Positions 43,726 through 53,687 are shown, numbered from the stretch's first letter. The stretch is 64,000 nt of DNA from Piscinibacter aquaticus (GCA_007994965.1 VOPW01000001.1:992001-1056000), one strand, 5' to 3'. The notes: generated from the sequence alone by a model not told the origin. Program-made: numbers and translations.

Positions 43726-45894
43726 GCTGCCTTCGCCACGCGGCCGCTGGCCAGTGCTTCCATGATGCGGTCGCGCGGGCCGTCGGCCACGACCTTGCCG
43801 CCGTCGATGACGATCACCCGCGTGACCATCGCCAGCAGCGAGGTGCGGTGCGTCACCAGCACCACCGTCTTGTCCTGTGCGAAGCTGCCCAGGCGCTGGG
43901 TGATCTGCGCCTCGGAGGTGAAATCCATTGCGCTGGTCGGCTCGTCGAGCAGCAGGATCGGCGCGTTGTGCAGCAGCGCCCGCGCCAGCCCACGCCCTGG
44001 CGCTGCCCGCCGGAGAGGAACTCGCCGCGCTCGCCCACCGGCATGTCGAAGCCGCGCGGGTGGCGGTTGACGAAGTCGCCGAGGCCGGCGGTCTCTGCCG
44101 CCGAGAGCACCGCCGAATCGTCGGCGTAGGGCAGGCCCAGCGTGATGTTCTCGCGCAGCGAGCCGTAGAACAGCATCACGTCCTGCGAGACGCAGCCGAG
44201 GTTGCGGCGCACGTCGGCCGGATCGAGCTGGCGAACGTCGATGCCGTCGAGCAGCACGGCGCCCTGGCTCGGCTGGTACAGGCCCATGATCAGCCGCTGG
44301 ATGGTCGACTTGCCCGAGCCCACGCGGCCGATCAGCGCCACGCGCTCGCCCGGCGCGATCTTGAAGCTGATGCCTTCCAGCGCCGAGTCCTGCCGGTTCG
44401 GGTAGGCGAAATGGACGTTGCGGAACTCGATCTCGCCGCGCAGCTGCGGGCGGTGGATGAAGGTCTCGCCGGCCGGCCGCTCGACCGGCTTGGCCATGAT
44501 CTGGTCGAGGCTGTTCATCGCCGTGCGGGCGCCCTGGTACTGCATCAGCAGCCCGACGATCTGCCCGGCCGGCGCCAGCGCACGGCCCGACAGCATCGAC
44601 ACGGCGATCAGCGCCCCCATTGTCAGCAGCCGCTCGCTGATCAGGTAGACGCCGATGATCACGATGGCCACGGTGGTCAGCTGGGTCAGGAAGCCGGTGA
44701 CGTACATCGCGCTGGACGACACGCCGCGCATCTTCACCCCGGTGGCGGCGAGGAAGGCGTTGGCGCGCTCCCAGCGCGCCTGGATCACGCCCTCGGCGCC
44801 TTGCGACTTGATCGTCTCGATGCCGGTCAGGCTTTCCACCAGCGTGGCGTTGCGCTGCGCGCCGGCCCGCCATGTGGTCTCCGAGAGTTCGTGCAGACGG
44901 TGCTGCAGCACCCAGCCCATCACCAGGATCAGCAGTGCTGCCGTGACCACCGGCAGCGCCAGCCAGGGCGAGATCCACGCGATGACGATGACGAACAGCA
45001 GCGCGAAGGGCAGGTCGACCAGCGCGGTGACCGTGCCCGAGGCGATGAAGTCGCGCACCTGCTCGAAGCCGCGCAGGTTGGAGGCGAACGAGCCCACCGA
45101 CTCCGGCCGATGGGCCAGACGCATGCCGAGCACGCGTTCCATCAGCGTGGCCGAGATGCGCACGTCGATGCGTGCGCTGGCCTCGTCGACGAAGCGGCTG
45201 CGCAGCAGGCGCATGAACAGGTCGGCACCGAGCACCAGCACCACGCCGATGGCCAGGGCCCACAGCGTCTCGACGGCGTTGTTCGGCACCACGCGGTCGT
45301 AGACGTTCATCGAGAACATCGGGAAGGCCAGTGCGAAGAGGTTGACCAGCAAGGCGGCCCAGAGCACGTCGCGATAGACGTAGCGCTGCTCGAGGAAGGC
45401 GCCCCAGAACCAGTGGCCCGAAGGCAGGGTCTTCGCCGAGGCGTCGGCACGCTCGCTGCGCGCATCGAAGCGGAAGTGAGGGCGGGCGAACAGCACCACG
45501 CCGCCATACCGCGCGGCGAGTTCCTCGCGCGGCAAAGTGACGGAACCCTGGCCGGTCTCGGGCAGCAGCAGGCGCGCCTGCACGGCACCAGCCTCGTCGG
45601 TCTGCCAGCCGAGCAGGACGCAGGCGTCGTTGTCCTTCAGCACCAGGATGGCGGGCAGCGCGGCGGTGTCGATCGCTTCGAGCGCCGGGCGCTGCAGCTT
45701 GTAACCATGCCCGCGCGGGCGCCGGCGCGCTCGGCCAGCTCGATCGTGAGCCGGCCGTCGCGCAAGGGCAGCGCGGCCGACAACGACGCCCGCGTGGCCG
45801 CCTGGCCGTTCAGGCGGCACAGCTCGACCGGGCAGTCGAGCAGCGGATCCGGATGGATCAGGTCTTCTCGCAGGCGCACGGTGGCGTTGGTCAT
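43722..45894 (-). CDS. lapB: Type I secretion ABC transporter with C39-like domain (LapB-like)
   Basis: Inner-membrane exporter of about 724 residues that powers secretion of the adhesin. The N-terminal region (LLDCPVELCRLNGQAATRAS, then YKLQRPALEAIDTAALPAIL) resembles an inactive C39-peptidase-like domain, as in LapB/HlyB exporters. The six-helix membrane domain includes WALAIGVVLVLGADLFMRLL and LPFALLFVIVIAWISPWLAL. The ATPase has Walker A GRVGSGKST, signature LSGGQRQG, Walker B ILLLDEPTSAMD and the H-loop VTHRTSLL. Frameshifts near 45705 and 43990 (GGCCTGGCG expected) interrupt it. It starts 19 bases after the Nudix gene and overlaps lapC by 4 bases. Confidence 0.93.
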
Positions 45895-45913
45895 GGCGGC
45901 GTGAGCGGGCCCA

Positions 45914-46460
45914 TCAGCCGATATCGGCGCAATGGATGCCGAATTGACCCGCGCGCCGGTCGTCGAACCAGCGCTGCAGCGTTTCCTTCACGGTGCGGAA
46001 GGCGATCTGATCCCAGGGCACCTCGTCTTCGCGGAACAGTCTGGCCTCGATGGTCTCGGGGCCGGGGTCGAACGCGGTGTCGAGCAGCCGCGCCCGGTAG
46101 AAGAGATGGACCGGCCGACGCGCGACACGTTCAGCACCGTGAACAGGCCCTGCATCTCGACCTTCGCCCCGGCCTCCTCGATGGTCTCGCGCAACGCGCC
46201 TTCGGCCGTCGTCTCGCCGAGCTCCATGAAGCCGGCCGGCAGCGTCCAGAAGCCGTAGCGCGGCTCGATGTTGCGACGGCACAGCAGCACCTTTGGTCGC
46301 CCCACGCCGGCACCGTGCCCACCACGTTCAGCGGGTTCTCGTAGTGGATGGTGCCGCACACCGTGCAGGTGGCACGCTCGCGGTTGTCGTCGGCCGGCAC
46401 GGTGTACTGCGCCGGCGCGCCGCAGGCACGGCAGTGCTTGATGCTGCGCGGGTTGAACAT
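45914..46460 (-). CDS. Nudix hydrolase with N-terminal zinc ribbon
   Basis: Small pyrophosphohydrolase of about 182 residues. The N-terminus has a two-CxxC zinc ribbon (HCRACGAP and TCTVCGTI). The Nudix box is [22 protein letters not shown], with all metal-binding Glu residues present. The C-terminal [20 protein letters not shown] is typical of the zinc-ribbon Nudix group often annotated as ADP-ribose or NADH pyrophosphatase-like; the natural substrate is unknown. Indels near 46295 and 46112 split it. It lies 19 bases upstream of lapB on the same strand, so it may be cotranscribed with the secretion genes, which would be unusual and may simply be proximity. Confidence 0.85.
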
Positions 46461-46560
46461 GGCGGCGGCAGTGTATCGCGCAGGCCTTCGCCGACCGTGG
46501 CGTGGCATCATCGTCCGCGTTGCATCCGACCGCGTTCGACACCCTTTCCGGAGCCCGAGC

Positions 46561-47268
46561 ATGTCCTTCGTCATCACCCCGCCCACCACGCCCGTCGTGC
46601 CCGTCGCCGGCGCCGCGCCGGGTGCCCAGTTCCCGGTGCATCGCATCTACTGCGTGGGCCGCAACTACGTCGAACATGCCAAGGAGATGGGCTTCACCGG
46701 CCGCGAGCCGCCGTTCTTCTTCATGAAGCCTGCCGACGCCGTGCTGCCGGTGGCCGAGGGCCAGACGGGCCGCATGCACTATCCGAGCCTGACGAAGGAC
46801 CTGCACCACGAGGTGGAACTGGTGGTGGCCATCGGCACCGGCGGCCGGAACATCGCCGCGGCCGATGCGATGAAGCATGTGTGGGGCTATGCGGTCGGCC
46901 TGGACATGACCCGCCGCGACCTGCAGGGCGAAGCCAGAAGCAGGGTCGGCCGTGGTGCATCGGCAAGGGCTTCGAGGAGTCGGCCCCGATCGGGCCGGTG
47001 CGGCCGGCGGCGCAGTGCCACATCGGCGCCGACACCGTCATCCAGCTCGACGTCAACGGCACGCCGCGGCAGAAGAGCAGCATCGGCAAGCTGATCTGGA
47101 GCATCCCCGAGATCATCGAGCACCTGTCGTCCGCCTGGACACTCGCGCCGGGTGACCTGATCTTCACCGGCACGCCCGGAAGGCGTGGCGGCCGTGGTGG
47201 CCGGCGACACGCTGGCCGCGCGCATCGATGGCGTCGGCTCACTGCAGGTGCAGCTGGTGGCCGGCTGA
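46561..47268 (+). CDS. Fumarylacetoacetate hydrolase family protein (fumarylpyruvate hydrolase-like)
   Basis: Short FAH-fold hydrolase of about 235 residues, the size of fumarylpyruvate hydrolases of the gentisate route rather than the roughly 420-residue fumarylacetoacetases. Landmarks are [28 protein letters not shown], the metal-binding [13 protein letters not shown] with two Glu residues, [14 protein letters not shown] and the C-terminal [12 protein letters not shown]. The next gene encodes a maleylacetoacetate/maleylpyruvate isomerase, so together they would isomerise and then hydrolyse a ring-cleavage product to fumarate. No ring dioxygenase lies in the window. Indels near 46935 and 47180 break it. 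Confidence 0.85.
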
Positions 47269-47288
47269 GTCTTCGGGAGCAACACGCC

Positions 47289-47931
47289 ATGGCCCTGCAG
47301 CTCTACAACTATTTCCGCTCGTCGGCCTCGTACCGCGTGCGCATCGCGCTGGCGCTCAAGGGGCTGGATTTCGACTACATCCCGGTGCACCTGCAGCGCA
47401 ACGAACAGTTCGCCGAGTCCTACACCGCGCTCTCGCCAGCGCGGCTGGTGCCGTTGCTCAAGGACGACGACAAGGTCCTCACGCAGTCGCTGGCGATCAT
47501 CGAGTACCTCGACGAGACGCATCCGAAGCCGCCGTTGCTGCCCGGCGATGCGCAGGCGCGCGCGCGCATCCGTGCGCTGGCGCTGGACATCGCCTGCGAG
47601 ATCCATCCGCTGAACAACCTGCGCGTGCTGCGCTACCCGGTCAAGGACATGAAGGTCAGCGAAGACGACAAGAACCGCTGGTATCGCCACTGGGTCGAGA
47701 CCGGCCTCGAGGTGGTGGAGCAGCGCGGCCGCGAGCCCGGCCACCGGCCGCTTCTGCCACGGCGATGCGCCGACGCTCGCCGACGTGCTGCTGGTGCCGC
47801 AGATCCACAACGCGCAGCGCTTCGACTGCCGGCTCGACCATGTGCCGACCGTCATGCGCATCTTCGACGCCTGCATGGCGCTCGACGCCTTCGCCAAGAC
47901 GCAGCCCTCGGCCTGCCCGGACGCAGCCTGA
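47289..47931 (+). CDS. maiA: Maleylacetoacetate (or maleylpyruvate) isomerase, zeta-class GST
   Basis: Glutathione-dependent cis-trans isomerase of the GST superfamily. The zeta-class active-site signature SSASYRVRIALALKG is at the N-terminus (residues 10-25), followed by VPLLKDDDKVLTQSLAIIEY with the glutathione-binding Q-S. The C-terminal helical domain shows ALDIACEIHPLNNLRVLRY and, after a frameshift near 47738, CHGDAPTLADVLLVPQIHNA. Length about 215. It begins 20 bases after the FAH gene and its stop overlaps the pgeF start (TGATG). Which of the two substrates it uses in vivo is not decided by sequence. Confidence 0.92.
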
Positions 47932-48695
47932 TGGCGGTCGCCGGCCACTCCGACTGGTTGCGGCCCGCGTGGGATGCACCGGGCGTGGGTGCGCTGATGA
48001 CCACACGGGCCGGCGGCGTCAGCGAAGGTCCGTTTGCCAGCATGAACGTGCGGCGGGCTGGGCGACGATCCGGCGGCCGTCGCGCACAACCAGGCCATCT
48101 TCGCGGCCGCCATCGGCGCGCGGCCGGTGTGGCTGAACCAGGTCCACGGCGTCGCTGTCGCGCGGCTGACGGCCGATGCCATCGGGACCATGCCCACGGC
48201 CGACGCCAGCGTCTGCGCGGAGCCGGGTATCGCCTGCACGGTGCAGGTGGCGGACTGTCTCCCAGTGCTCTTCGCCGCGCCGGGCGGGCGAGCGGTCGGC
48301 GGCGCGCATGCCGGCTGGCGCGGTCTGGCGGGGGGTGTGCTGGAGGCAACGCTGTCCGAACTGTGTGCGCTGGCGGCCTGCGAGCCTCCCGACGTGCAGG
48401 CACGGCTGGGCCCCTGCATCGGACCGCGGCAGTTCGAGGTCGGAAGCGACGTGCTCGAAGCCTTCGGTGCCGAACCCACCCGCGCCGATCAGCGCTTCTT
48501 CACGGCCCGTGCGCCGGGCAAGTGGCTGGCCGACTGGCAGGGCTGGCCCGGCAACGGCTGAGCGACGCCGGCGTGAGCCGCATCAGCGGCAGCGGCTGGT
48601 GCACCGTCGAGGACGCGTCACGGTTCTTTTCGTTCCGCCGCGATCGCAGCACCGGCCGCATGGTGGCCGCGATCTGGATCGACCGCCGCGGGTGA
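47931..48695 (+). CDS. pgeF: Purine nucleoside phosphorylase / multicopper polyphenol oxidase-like protein (YfiH family)
   Basis: Member of the laccase-domain YfiH/PgeF family, which cleaves purine nucleosides and has been linked to correcting peptidoglycan precursors. Family motifs are MTTRAGGVSEGPFASMN, VWLNQVHGVAV (metal-binding His), CTVQVADCLPVLFAAPGG (Cys), GGAHAGWRGLAGGVLEATL (His) and GPCIGPRQFEVG. After a frameshift near 48543 (GGCCTGGCC expected) the C-terminus reads GVSRISGSGWCTVEDASRFF and SFRRDRSTGRMVAAIWI. Another indel lies near 48055. It overlaps the maiA stop by one base and runs 78 bases over a small convergent gene. Confidence 0.92.
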   Translation: MAVAGHSDWLRPAWDAPGVGALMTTRAGGVSEGPFASMNVRRAGRRSGGRRAQPGHLRGRHRRAAGVAEPGPRRRCRAADGRCHRDHAHGRRQRLRGAGYRLHGAGGGLSPSALRRAGRASGRRRACRLARSGGGCAGGNAVRTVCAGGLRASRRAGTAGPLHRTAAVRGRKRRARSLRCRTHPRRSALLHGPCAGQVAGRLAGLARQRLSDAGVSRISGSGWCTVEDASRFFSFRRDRSTGRMVAAIWIDRRG

Positions 48696-48899
48696 GGCTG
48701 CCGCCTCTCTCGCCTCGGCTTCGCGCCGCGCCCGCTTGCGATGCGGCGTGTTCATCAGGTACAGCACGATGGACAGCGGCAGCACGCCGTAGAGCAACAC
48801 CGTGAAGACCGCGCCGAGCACGCTTCCATTGGCACTGGTCGCTTCCGCGACCGCCATCATCAGCACAACATAGCCCCAGGCGATCGCGACAAGGTACAT
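48618..48899 (-). CDS. Small hypothetical membrane protein
   Basis: 93-residue ORF with two hydrophobic segments (YLVAIAWGYVVLMMAVAEAT and VFTVLLYGVLPLSIVLYLMN) followed by a basic/acidic cytoplasmic tail (TPHRKRARREAEAREAAASP). The two-helix layout is coherent and no other gene fills 48696-49007, which supports it being real. The last 26 codons overlap the 3' end of pgeF on the other strand. I do not recognise a named family. A divergent phaC starts 108 bases away. Confidence 0.6.
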   Translation of the reverse strand: MYLVAIAWGYVVLMMAVAEATSANGSVLGAVFTVLLYGVLPLSIVLYLMNTPHRKRARREAEAREAAASPAAVDPDRGHHAAGAAIAAERKEP

Positions 48900-49007
48900 A
48901 CTGCTTACCGAATGGTGAAATCAACCGTCATGATGTGGTAAGCTTCGCCGGTAAAACTGCACGAACAAGAACAGCTTCACCGGCGAAGCATCCGCGAGGA
49001 GACTTAC

Positions 49008-50725
49008 ATGAAAGCGACATCCCGTTCGTCGACCCGGACATCCGCGGCGGCGCCGATGGACACGGCCGAGGCCGCGAAGGCCTTCGGCAACAGCTTCGGC
49101 GAGATCTTCAAGGCGATGCAGGGGCTGAACCTGCCGCTGCCGGCGCTGACCAGCCTGCAGGCCGACTACCTGAAGCAGGCCACCGAGCTGTGGAACCAGA
49201 CGCTGCAGACCGACGCGAAACCGGCAGCGCCGTCCGACCGCCGTTTCGCTGCGCAGGATTGGTCGAGTAATCCGGCAGCGGCCTACACCGCGCAGATGTA
49301 CCTGCTCAACGCCCGCACGCTGATGCAGATGGCCGAGGCGGTGGAAGGCGACGCCAAGACGAAGCAGCGCATCCGCTTCGCGGTGCAGCAGTGGGTCGAT
49401 GCGGCGGCGCCGAGCAACTACCTCGCGCTGAACCCGGAGGCGCAGCGCAAGGCGCTGGAAACCAAGGGCGAGAGCATCGGCCAGGGCCTGCGCCACCTGT
49501 GGAACGACATCCAGCAGGGCCACCTGTCGCAGACCGACGAGAGCGTGTTCGAAGTCGGCCGCAACGTGGCCACCACCGAAGGCGCTGTGGTGTTCGAGAA
49601 CGAGCTGTTCCAGCTGATCGAATACAAGCCGCTGACGCCGAAGGTGCACGAGCGGCCGATGTTGTTCGTGCCGCCGTGCATCAACAAGTACTACATCCTC
49701 GACCTGCAGCCGGACAACTCGCTGATCCGCTACACGGTGGAGCAGGGCCACCGCCTGTTCGTGGTGAGCTGGCGAAATGCCGACGAGGCCGTAGCGAAGT
49801 TCACCTGGGACCGGTACATCGAGGATGCGGCGATCCGCGCGATCCGCGAGGTGCAGGACATCACCGGCGCCGAGCAGATCGACACGCTGGGCTTCTGCGT
49901 CGGCGGCACCATCCTCGCCACCGCGCTGGCGGTGCTGGCGGCACGCGGCGAGCAGCCGGCGGCCAGCGTCACGCTGCTGACCACGCTGCTGGATTTTTCC
50001 TACACCGGCATCCTCGACATCTTCATCGACGAGGCGATGGTGCAGATGCGCGAGATGACGCTCGGCCCGGCGAGCCCGGGCGGCGGCAGTCTGCTCAAGG
50101 GCCAGGAACTGGCCTCGACCTTCAGCTTCCTGCGCCCGAACGATCTGGTGTGGAACTACGTCGTCGGCAACTATCTGAAGGGCGAGACGCCGCCGCCGTT
50201 CGACCTGCTGTACTGGAACAGCGACAGCACCAATCTGCCCGGGCCGATGTACTGCTGGTACCTGCGCAACATGTACCTGGAGAACAACCTCGTGGTGCCG
50301 GGAAAGCTCACGGTCTGCGGCGAGAAGGTCGATCTCGGCAAGATCAAGGCGCCGGTCTACGTGTACGCCTCGCGCGAGGATCACATCGTGCCCTGGGATG
50401 CCGCCTACAAGAACACCCAGGTGCTGACCGGCGCGAAGGGCAAGGTGCGCTTCGTGATGGGCGCGTCGGGCCACATCGCCGGCGTGATCAACCCGCCGGC
50501 CAAGGGCAAGCGCAGCCACTGGATCGGCAGCGGCAGCACGCTGCCGGCCGACGCGCAGGGCTGGTTCGACAAGGCCAAGGAGCACCCGGGCAGCTGGTGG
50601 ACGGACTGGGCCGCTGGCTCAAGCCGCACGCCGGCAAGCTGGTCGCCGCGCCCAAGGCCTACGGCAACCGCACCCACAAGCCGATCGAGCCGGCGCCCGG
50701 CCGCTACGTGAAGCAGAAAGCCTGA
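49008..50725 (+). CDS. phaC: Class I poly(3-hydroxyalkanoate) synthase
   Basis: Polymerises (R)-3-hydroxybutyryl-CoA on the granule surface. The lipase-like box with catalytic Cys is TLGFCVGGTILATAL (near 49890); catalytic Asp is in YASREDHIVPW and His in GASGHIAGVINPP. The N-terminal domain (GEIFKAMQGLNLPLPALTSL, DRRFAAQDWSSNPAAAYTAQ) is that of class I enzymes of about 570 residues. The start ATG at 49008 has GAGGAG seven bases upstream. A missing G near 50610 moves the last 35 codons into another frame (RWLKPHAGKLVAAPKAYGNR). First gene of phaCAB. Confidence 0.96.
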
Positions 50726-50827
50726 CCGCGGGTTTCCGGGGGCTTGATGGGCTCCCGGCGAAGCGCGACAGTCAACCCCGACACCCTCTCGTTCCCGATC
50801 CCCGTTCACCGCAGGAGACCTGATTCC

Positions 50828-52008
50828 ATGAGCACCGACATCGTCATCGTCGCCGCCGCCCGCACCGCGGTCGGCAAGTTCGGCGGCACGCTCGCATCCA
50901 CGCCCGCACCCCGAGCTCGGCGCCGCGGTGATCAACGAACTGCTCAAGCGCGCGAAGCTCGAAGGCGGCCAGATCGGCGAGGTCATCCTCGGCAGTGCTG
51001 CAGGCCGGCGCCGGCCAGAACCCGGCGCGCCAGTCGGTCATCAAGGCGGGCATGCCCAACCACGTGCCGGCGATGACCATCAACAAGGTCTGCGGCTCGG
51101 GCCTGAAGGCGGTGATGCTGGCTGCGCAGGCCATCCGCGACGGCGACAGCGAGATTGTCATCGCCGGCGGCCAGGAGAACATGAGCCTGGCGCCGCACGT
51201 GCTGCCGAACTCCCGCAACGGCGCGCGCATGGGCGACTGGAAGCTGGTCGACTCGATGATCGTCGACGGCCTGTGGGATGTGTACAACCAATACCACATG
51301 GGCATCACGGCCGAGAACGTGGCGAAGAAGTACGGCATCAGCCGCGAGGCGCAGGATGCGCTGGCGCTGGCCAGCCAGCAGAAGGCCGCGGCCGCGCAGG
51401 ATGCCGGCAAGTTCAAGGACGAGATCGTGCCCTTCAGCATCGCGCAGAAGAAGGGCGATCCGATCGTCTTCGCGGCCGACGAATTCCTGAACCGCAAGAC
51501 CAGCGCAGAAGGCCCGGCTGGCCTGCGTCCGGCCTTCGACAAGGCCGGCAGCGTGACCGCGGGCAACGCCTCGGGCCTGAACGACGGCGCCGCCGGTGTG
51601 GTGGTGATGAGCGCGAAGACCGCCGACAAGCTCGGCCTGACGCCGCTGGCGCGCATTGCCAGCTACGCGAGCGCCGGCCTCGACCCGGCCACGATGGGCA
51701 TGGGCCCGGTGCCGGCCAGCCAGCGCGCGCTGCAGCGTGCCGGCTGGAAGGCCGCTGACCTCGACCTGCTCGAGATCAACGAGGCCTTCGCTGCGCAGGC
51801 CTGCGCGGTGCACCAGGAGATGGGCTGGGACACCAGCAAGGTCAACGTCAACGGCGGCGCGATCGCGATCGGCCATCCGATCGGCGCCTCCGGCTGCCGC
51901 ATCCTCGTGACGCTGCTGCACGAGATGCAGCGCCGCAACGCGAAGAAGGGCATCGCCTCGCTGTGCATCGGCGGCGGCATGGGCGTGGCCCTGACGGTCG
52001 AGCGCTGA
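50828..52008 (+). CDS. phaA: Acetyl-CoA C-acetyltransferase (beta-ketothiolase)
   Basis: Condenses two acetyl-CoA to acetoacetyl-CoA, the first step of PHB synthesis. The active-site acyl-accepting Cys is in [18 protein letters not shown]. The thiolase C-terminal motifs [38 protein letters not shown] and [14 protein letters not shown] include the catalytic His and second Cys. Length about 393. The start ATG at 50828 follows AGGAGA. An extra C near 50912 and two missing bases near 50995 (GGCCAGGTGCTG expected) disturb the first 60 codons; the rest is intact. Confidence 0.95.
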
Positions 52009-52050
52009 ACGAACGACACACCACCAACGGATTCAACCAGGAGAAGACAA

Positions 52051-52788
52051 ATGGCTCAGAAGATCGCTTACGTCACCGGCGGCATGGGAGGGATCGGCAC
52101 CGCGATGTGCCAGCGCCTGCACAAGGATGGATTCACGGTCATCGCCGGCTGCGGCCCGAGCCGTGACTTCAACAAGTGGCTGGCCGAGCAGAAGGCGCTG
52201 GGCTACAACTTCTACGCCTCGGTCGGCAATGTCGGGGACTGGGATTCGACCGTGGCGGCGTTCGAGAAGGTCCGCGCCGAGCATGGCACGGTCGACGTGC
52301 TGGTCAACAACGCAGGCATCACGCGCGATGGCGTTTTCCGCAAGATGAGCCGTGCCGACTGGGACGCGGTGATCGAGACCAACCTGACCAGCCTGTTCAA
52401 CGTCACCAAGCAGGTGATCGAGGGCATGCTCGACAAGGGCTGGGGCCGCATCATCAACATCTCGTCGGTCAACGGCGAGAAGGGCCAGTTCGGCCAGACC
52501 AACTACTCGGCGGCCAAGGCCGGCATGCACGGCTTCACGATGGCCCTGGCGCAGGAAGTGGCCAACAAGGGCGTGACGGTGAATACCGTGAGCCCGGGCT
52601 ACATCGGCACCGACATGGTCAAGGCGATCCGCCAGGACGTGCTCGACAAGATCGTCGCCGGCATCCCGGTCAAGCGCCTGGGCACGCCGGAGGAGATCGC
52701 CTCCATCGTCGGCTGGCTGGCGGGCGAGGAGTCGGGCTTCACGACGGGTGCGGATTTCTCCTGCAACGGTGGCCTCCATATGGGTTGA
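52051..52788 (+). CDS. phaB: NADPH-dependent acetoacetyl-CoA reductase
   Basis: Short-chain dehydrogenase that reduces acetoacetyl-CoA to (R)-3-hydroxybutyryl-CoA. The 245-residue ORF is intact. The cofactor-binding TGGMGGIGTAMCQRL lies at residues 9-23; NNAG is in VDVLVNNAGITRDGVFRKM; catalytic Ser is in INISSVNGEKGQFGQ and the Tyr-x-x-x-Lys in NYSAAKAGMHGF. The LHKDGFTVIAGCGPSR segment matches PhaB rather than FabG. AGGAGA precedes the start. Last gene of the operon, followed by an intrinsic terminator. Confidence 0.97.
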   Translation: MAQKIAYVTGGMGGIGTAMCQRLHKDGFTVIAGCGPSRDFNKWLAEQKALGYNFYASVGNVGDWDSTVAAFEKVRAEHGTVDVLVNNAGITRDGVFRKMSRADWDAVIETNLTSLFNVTKQVIEGMLDKGWGRIINISSVNGEKGQFGQTNYSAAKAGMHGFTMALAQEVANKGVTVNTVSPGYIGTDMVKAIRQDVLDKIVAGIPVKRLGTPEEIASIVGWLAGEESGFTTGADFSCNGGLHMG

Positions 52789-52810
52789 ACCCACCCGGGT
52801 TCACGCCACG

Positions 52811-52836
52811 AGCCCGGCCGCGCGCCGGGCTTTTTC
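52811..52836 (+). terminator. Intrinsic terminator of the phaCAB operon
   Basis: The stem AGCCCGG / CCGGGCT (52811-52817 with 52825-52831) with loop CCGCGCG is followed by TTTT and then CTT. It begins 22 bases after the phaB stop and ends just before the convergent YitT gene. Confidence 0.88.
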
Positions 52837-52842
52837 TTGAGC

Positions 52843-53454
52843 TTAGAAGGCCACGTAGCGCCCCGGCCGATGGTTCAGCGCCAGTGTCAGGTTCAGCGCC
52901 AGCGCCCCCACGATCGACATCGCGATGCGCTTCGGTTCCACCACCGCCAGCGAGGCAACCAGGATCGCGCCGTCGATGCCCATCTGCACCCAGCCAGCGC
53001 GCCAGCCGTAGCGCTTCTGCAGCACCAGCACGGCGATGTTCAGCCCGCCGAGGCTGGCGTGGTGGCGGAACAGCACGAGAAAACCCGCGCCCATCAGCAG
53101 CCCGCCCGCCACGGCGGCGAACCACGGGTCGAGCACGGCGAAGCCGGCCCAGCGCGGGATCGCGCTGGTCAGTGCCGACAACAGCGTGACAGCCGCGAAG
53201 GTTTTCAGCGTAAAGCTTCGCCCCATCGCGCGCCGTGCCAGCGCATAGAACGGCAGGTTGATCGCGAAGAAGAGGGGCCCGAAGCCGATGCCGCTGGCGT
53301 AGTGGGCCAGAAAGGCCAGGCCCGCGGTACCTCCGGTCAGCAGCCCCGCATGCGTGAACATCGTGACGCCGATGGCGATGAACAGCGTGCCGGTGACGAA
53401 GGCCAGCGCGTCGTCGTACCAAGTATGGCGCAGCGGCCCGGTGGCAGCGCTCAT
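52843..53454 (-). CDS. YitT family membrane protein
   Basis: 203-residue polytopic inner-membrane protein of the YitT/DUF161 family. Hydrophobic segments include LAFVTGTLFIAIGVTMFTHA, GIGFGPLFFAINLPFYALA, FAAVAGGLLMGAGFLVLF and AILVASLAVVEPKRIAMSIV. The conserved GLLTGGTAGLAFL and GGLNI segments are typical of the family. It lacks the C-terminal soluble DUF2179 domain found in longer relatives. The start ATG at 53454 overlaps the DUF2788 stop (ATGA). Function of the family is not established; transport has been suggested. Confidence 0.85.
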   Translation of the reverse strand: MSAATGPLRHTWYDDALAFVTGTLFIAIGVTMFTHAGLLTGGTAGLAFLAHYASGIGFGPLFFAINLPFYALARRAMGRSFTLKTFAAVTLLSALTSAIPRWAGFAVLDPWFAAVAGGLLMGAGFLVLFRHHASLGGLNIAVLVLQKRYGWRAGWVQMGIDGAILVASLAVVEPKRIAMSIVGALALNLTLALNHRPGRYVAF

Positions 53455-53669
53455 TCGACGATGCCCGACAGGAAATACTTGATCAGGCCCTTGGCGGCGA
53501 AGCCGATCAGCCCGACGCCCAGCCCCAGCAGCAGCACGAAGGTGCCGAACTTGCCGGCCTTCGACTCGCGCGCGAGCTGCAGGATGATGAACACCATGTA
53601 CAGCATGAACGCCGACACGCCGACCGTGAGGCCGAACCCAGCGATCTGCTCCTCGGTGTAGCCGAACAT
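53451..53669 (-). CDS. DUF2788 small membrane protein
   Basis: 72 residues, intact, with two hydrophobic helices (FGLTVGVSAFMLYMVFIILQ and FGTFVLLLGLGVGLIGFAAK) separated by a basic loop (LARESKAGKFG). Length and the ESKAGKFGTFVLLLGLG segment match the DUF2788 family of beta- and gammaproteobacteria. Translationally coupled to the YitT gene. Function unknown. Confidence 0.8.
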   Translation of the reverse strand: MFGYTEEQIAGFGLTVGVSAFMLYMVFIILQLARESKAGKFGTFVLLLGLGVGLIGFAAKGLIKYFLSGIVE

Positions 53670-53687
53670 GGCCGCGTCGCCTCGTGC

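Noticed and set aside
42342-45904. Plus-strand ORFs of 595 and 658 codons opposite the secretion genes
   Set aside because: Shadows; HlyD and ABC-transporter motifs are on the minus strand.
52789-52803. AACCCACCCGGGTT palindrome as a terminator for phaB
   Set aside because: It lacks a following T-run; the stem at 52811-52831 with a T-run is the better terminator.
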